Part shown: positions 5,038-7,011 of the stretch, one piece after another
Layout of the letters: each line of letters starts with the position of its first letter
Position numbering within the stretch: the stretch's first letter is position 1
DNA from: Acidobacteriota bacterium
GTDB lineage: Bacteria; Acidobacteriota; Thermoanaerobaculia; Gp7-AA8
Direction of reading: 5' to 3'
DNA: 7,011 bases
NCBI GenBank assembly: GCA_003223695.1
Contig: QHVY01000295.1
Coordinates: 1 to 7,011 of the forward strand
The notes under the pieces: model-generated
Databases searched by the model: none
Told to the model about the DNA's origin: nothing
Seen by the model: only the letters and a program-made list of their open reading frames with translations
Made by a program: the position numbers and the translations under genes

Positions 5038-6627
5038 ATGAGAAAACTCACGGTTCTGGCCATGTTGGCAGCCGTCCTGTTGGCGGGGACAGCGCTGGCC
5101 CGCACACTCACTGTGCGGCCTAACGCGACGTTCAATCCCGCAGTTGCCGGCTTCGGCCCGACGACGACCAACAACGACGATACATGCGACATCGGCAACG
5201 CGCCGGCCGCGACGTTGTTGCTGCCGTTCTTCGATGTCGATATCAAGTCGGCACAGACGACTGCCCGGACCACACTGTTCACGATCACGAACGTCAGCAA
5301 CCTTCCTCAGATTGCGCACGTCGTGGTTTGGACGGATTGGTCATTCCCGGTCCTCGACTTCAACATCTTCCTCACGGGTTATGACGTTCAGGGGATCAAC
5401 CTGTACGACATCCTCAACCGCGGCGTGATTGCCGGGACCTCAGGCACTTCGAGCAACACGGTTTCGCCGGCGAACCCGACTGCGGGATCGCAGCCGGCGT
5501 GCGCAACGACACCAGGCGGCTGCGCAGCGGGCGCTCTGCTTCCGGCCAACGGCGCAACGACGAATCCCAACATCAACAGCTTCGCGGGATGCTCGGCTCT
5601 GCCGGGTGCAATCCCGCCGCCGCTGCTCGCCTGCGTTCAGTCGGCGCTCACCACGGGCGTGTACACCTGCAGCTGCGCATCGAACCAGCTCGTTGGTGGA
5701 ACCCACAACGATGCGATCGGCTACATCACGGTTGACGTGAACGCGAACTGCAACACGAACCTGCCGACCACGGCCGGTGGCGTGTACTTCACCACCAACA
5801 TCCTTTTTGACAACGTTCTGATCGGCGACTACGAGAACGTTCAGCCGAATCCTGCGGTGGTCAACGCTGCGGGCGGCGCGAACATGGTTCCCATCCGCGC
5901 GATCCCGGAGGGTGGCGGAGTTGGTTCCAGCTCCTCGTTCACCCCGCCGACCAACCTGCCGGATACGTTCTATGATCGGTACACATTCGGTACTGGTCTC
6001 GATCGCCGGTACGACCGCCGTCAGCCACTCCCGAGTACATTTGCGGCTCGGGACATTCAGGGTGGAACCGGCAGCTTCAATACCAACTTCCAGATCTGGC
6101 GTGAAGGCATCACGGCCGGCGGCTGCACAGGTGCGAACGTAGCGGCGTCTTCGAACTCATCTCTCGCGGTCTCTGAAATCGTGAGATTCGATGAACACGA
6201 GAACGCGACAACCGTCGCGCCGACTCTGGTGATTTCGCCGTCGATCATTCCTAGCCTGGCCACGCCGGAAACTTCGTCGAACCCGACAACAAGCGCGCTC
6301 TTCCCGGCGCAGCCGACAGCCGCGGGCGATGTTGCTGGCTGGATGTATCTGAACCTGCATAACGGCGGAAGCGTCATCTATTCACGCGATGGCCTTGCGG
6401 TTGCTCCGGGCAACACGCTGCGAGCAAGTCAGAACTGGGTCACGGTCAACCTGCAGGCGGAAAGCCGCTTCTCGGTGCTCTTCGACGCATCGTGGCTGGG
6501 CAATGGTTGCTCGCCAGTTGCTGCGGTGGGTGCGCAGATCGGGCCTGCCGGTGGCGTCCTCGTCTGCCCGCCGGGCGCGGTACCGTGCAATCAGCCGCCA
6601 GTGGGTACCAACACGACACCTCCGTAG
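5038..6627 (+). CDS. Large secreted protein of unknown function with conserved N-terminal domain
   Basis: The product has 529 residues. ATG 5038 is preceded by AGGAG at 6 nt. Residues 1-22 form a signal peptide (MRKLTVLAMLAAVLLAGTALA). The next part reads NAPAATLLLPFFDVDI (54-69), TTLFTITNVSNLPQIAHVVVWTDWSFPVLDFNIFLTGYDVQ (78-118). I recall this arrangement from uncharacterised exported proteins of Acidobacteriota and related environmental genomes, but I know no function. A central low-complexity stretch (about 133-240) is rich in Ala, Thr, Asn, Pro and Gly and holds most of the 12 cysteines (50, 155, 162, 185, 199, 211, 213, 238, then 363, 491, 510, 517). The even number, with a CSC pair at 211-213, suits disulphides formed outside the cytoplasm. 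The C-terminal part (about 430-487) again looks like beta-sandwich sequence. It ends with a Pro/Thr tail and no visible anchor. The gene stands alone between its own leader and a strong terminator, so it is probably monocistronic. Confidence 0.88.
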   Translation: MRKLTVLAMLAAVLLAGTALARTLTVRPNATFNPAVAGFGPTTTNNDDTCDIGNAPAATLLLPFFDVDIKSAQTTARTTLFTITNVSNLPQIAHVVVWTDWSFPVLDFNIFLTGYDVQGINLYDILNRGVIAGTSGTSSNTVSPANPTAGSQPACATTPGGCAAGALLPANGATTNPNINSFAGCSALPGAIPPPLLACVQSALTTGVYTCSCASNQLVGGTHNDAIGYITVDVNANCNTNLPTTAGGVYFTTNILFDNVLIGDYENVQPNPAVVNAAGGANMVPIRAIPEGGGVGSSSSFTPPTNLPDTFYDRYTFGTGLDRRYDRRQPLPSTFAARDIQGGTGSFNTNFQIWREGITAGGCTGANVAASSNSSLAVSEIVRFDEHENATTVAPTLVISPSIIPSLATPETSSNPTTSALFPAQPTAAGDVAGWMYLNLHNGGSVIYSRDGLAVAPGNTLRASQNWVTVNLQAESRFSVLFDASWLGNGCSPVAAVGAQIGPAGGVLVCPPGAVPCNQPPVGTNTTPP

Positions 6628-6655
6628 TCCAGCGGTTCAATCGATCGCTGAAATC

Positions 6656-6691
6656 CAGCGGGCCGGAGCAATCCGGCCCGCTGTTTTTTTT
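6656..6691 (+). terminator. Strong Rho-independent terminator
   Basis: CAGCGGGCCGGA (6656-6667) pairs perfectly with TCCGGCCCGCTG (6672-6683) over 12 bp, closed by a GCAA tetraloop of the stable GNRA class, and is followed by eight T residues (6684-6691). It lies 28 nt after the stop of the 529-residue protein. A shorter CAGCG/CGCTG pair (6630-6634 and 6646-6650) just before it may compete or assist. Confidence 0.95.
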
Positions 6692-6714
6692 GATGCGCGG
6701 TGGAATGAACAGGA

Positions 6715-6723
6715 TGCTAAAAT
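6715..6723 (+). promoter_or_regulatory. Extended -10 promoter candidate for the last gene
   Basis: TG (6715-6716), one base, then TAAAAT (6718-6723; 5 of 6) forms an extended -10 element just after the terminator. No convincing -35 box lies 16-18 bp upstream, which an extended -10 can tolerate. Transcription would start near 6730, about 75 nt before GTG 6805. Confidence 0.4.
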
Positions 6724-6804
6724 TATTCGGTCTTCTGACAATCAAAGGATGACGCCGCGCGGTGCGCCGAAGCGGCTGTATTTGAATCGGAAAGGGAACG
6801 ATAC

Positions 6805-7011
6805 GTGAGGGCGATCCGAAAAATAGGCCTGTTTCTCAGCATCTCGCTTTTGACTGCAGGTTCGGCCGCGGCGCAATACTACTGGCCGAAACCTGCTCCG
6901 CTACCGACCAATCCTGTTTGCGCAGGTTGCCTCGAAACTCACAACAACAAACTGACACCCGGCTTCCCAACAGGAATCACTGCATTCACCGGCCGTTTCC
7001 TCGACTCCCAA
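6805..7011 (+). CDS. Exported protein, 5' part only, cut by the window edge
   Basis: From GTG 6805 the frame stays open for 69 codons to the last base, so the gene is incomplete. AAGGGA (6792-6797) lies 7 nt upstream as a ribosome site. The N-terminus is a signal peptide (MRAIRKIGLFLSISLLTAGSAAAQ) with a typical AAA-Q cleavage point near residues 22-24. The first mature residues are YYWPKPAPLPTNPVCAGCLETHNN. The CAGC pair could form a disulphide or bind metal, but it is not followed by His and so is not a c-type haem site. The family is not recognisable from 45 mature residues. It has its own promoter candidate after the terminator, so it belongs to a new transcription unit. Confidence 0.8.
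   Translation, partial: MRAIRKIGLFLSISLLTAGSAAAQYYWPKPAPLPTNPVCAGCLETHNNKLTPGFPTGITAFTGRFLDSQ

Noticed and set aside
6913..6930. c-type haem site in the last protein
   Set aside because: The motif is CAGC followed by Leu, not His, so it does not meet CxxCH.

Overview
The window reads as bacterial chromosome of moderately high GC, coding on both strands. It has Shine-Dalgarno sites, sigma70-type promoters and one clear intrinsic terminator. The gene set is a long secreted protein with the LLLPFFDVDI / WTDWSFPVLDFN pattern, an FG-GAP/VCBS secreted protein, a polysaccharide-type ABC permease and several small Sec-exported proteins. I associate this style with uncultured Acidobacteriota or similar environmental lineages, but that is an impression from protein style. 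No phylogenetic marker is present. There is no rRNA, tRNA, insertion sequence, integrase or CRISPR array.

Left arm (36-2171, minus strand): a compact three-gene operon read right to left. It encodes a short XRE-type helix-turn-helix protein with a TTG start, a TPR-like helical-repeat protein and a Sec-exported protein that may be a beta-propeller. The genes overlap at both junctions (8 or 14 nt, then a 4-nt ATGA), so they are probably translationally coupled. A DNA-binding protein and a TPR protein made together suggest a two-part regulator, but the third gene gives no clear target.

Centre (2172-4729, plus strand): a divergent, locally AT-rich intergenic region carries a good plus-strand promoter (TTGACT-17-TAAACT), a hairpin with tandem direct repeats and a GGAGG ribosome site. 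The ABC-2 (Wzm/KpsM-like) permease that follows appears to start at a CTG codon. Fourteen bases after it comes a secreted FG-GAP repeat protein with six Ca-binding-type loops, whose frame is broken once near 3450. No ATPase gene accompanies the permease here.

Right arm (4730-7011, plus strand): a 308-nt non-coding region has a weak terminator-like hairpin, two promoter candidates and an inverted repeat that could fold a long leader. It precedes a 529-residue secreted protein of unknown function with 12 cysteines, which ends at a near-perfect GNRA-loop intrinsic terminator. A final secreted-protein gene starts at GTG 6805 and runs off the edge.

I see no clearly new defence or mobile system. 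The most unusual points are the two non-ATG divergent starts flanking the structured intergenic region, the orphan permease paired with an FG-GAP protein, the frameshift, and an excess of the palindrome CGATCG (18 copies by eye).
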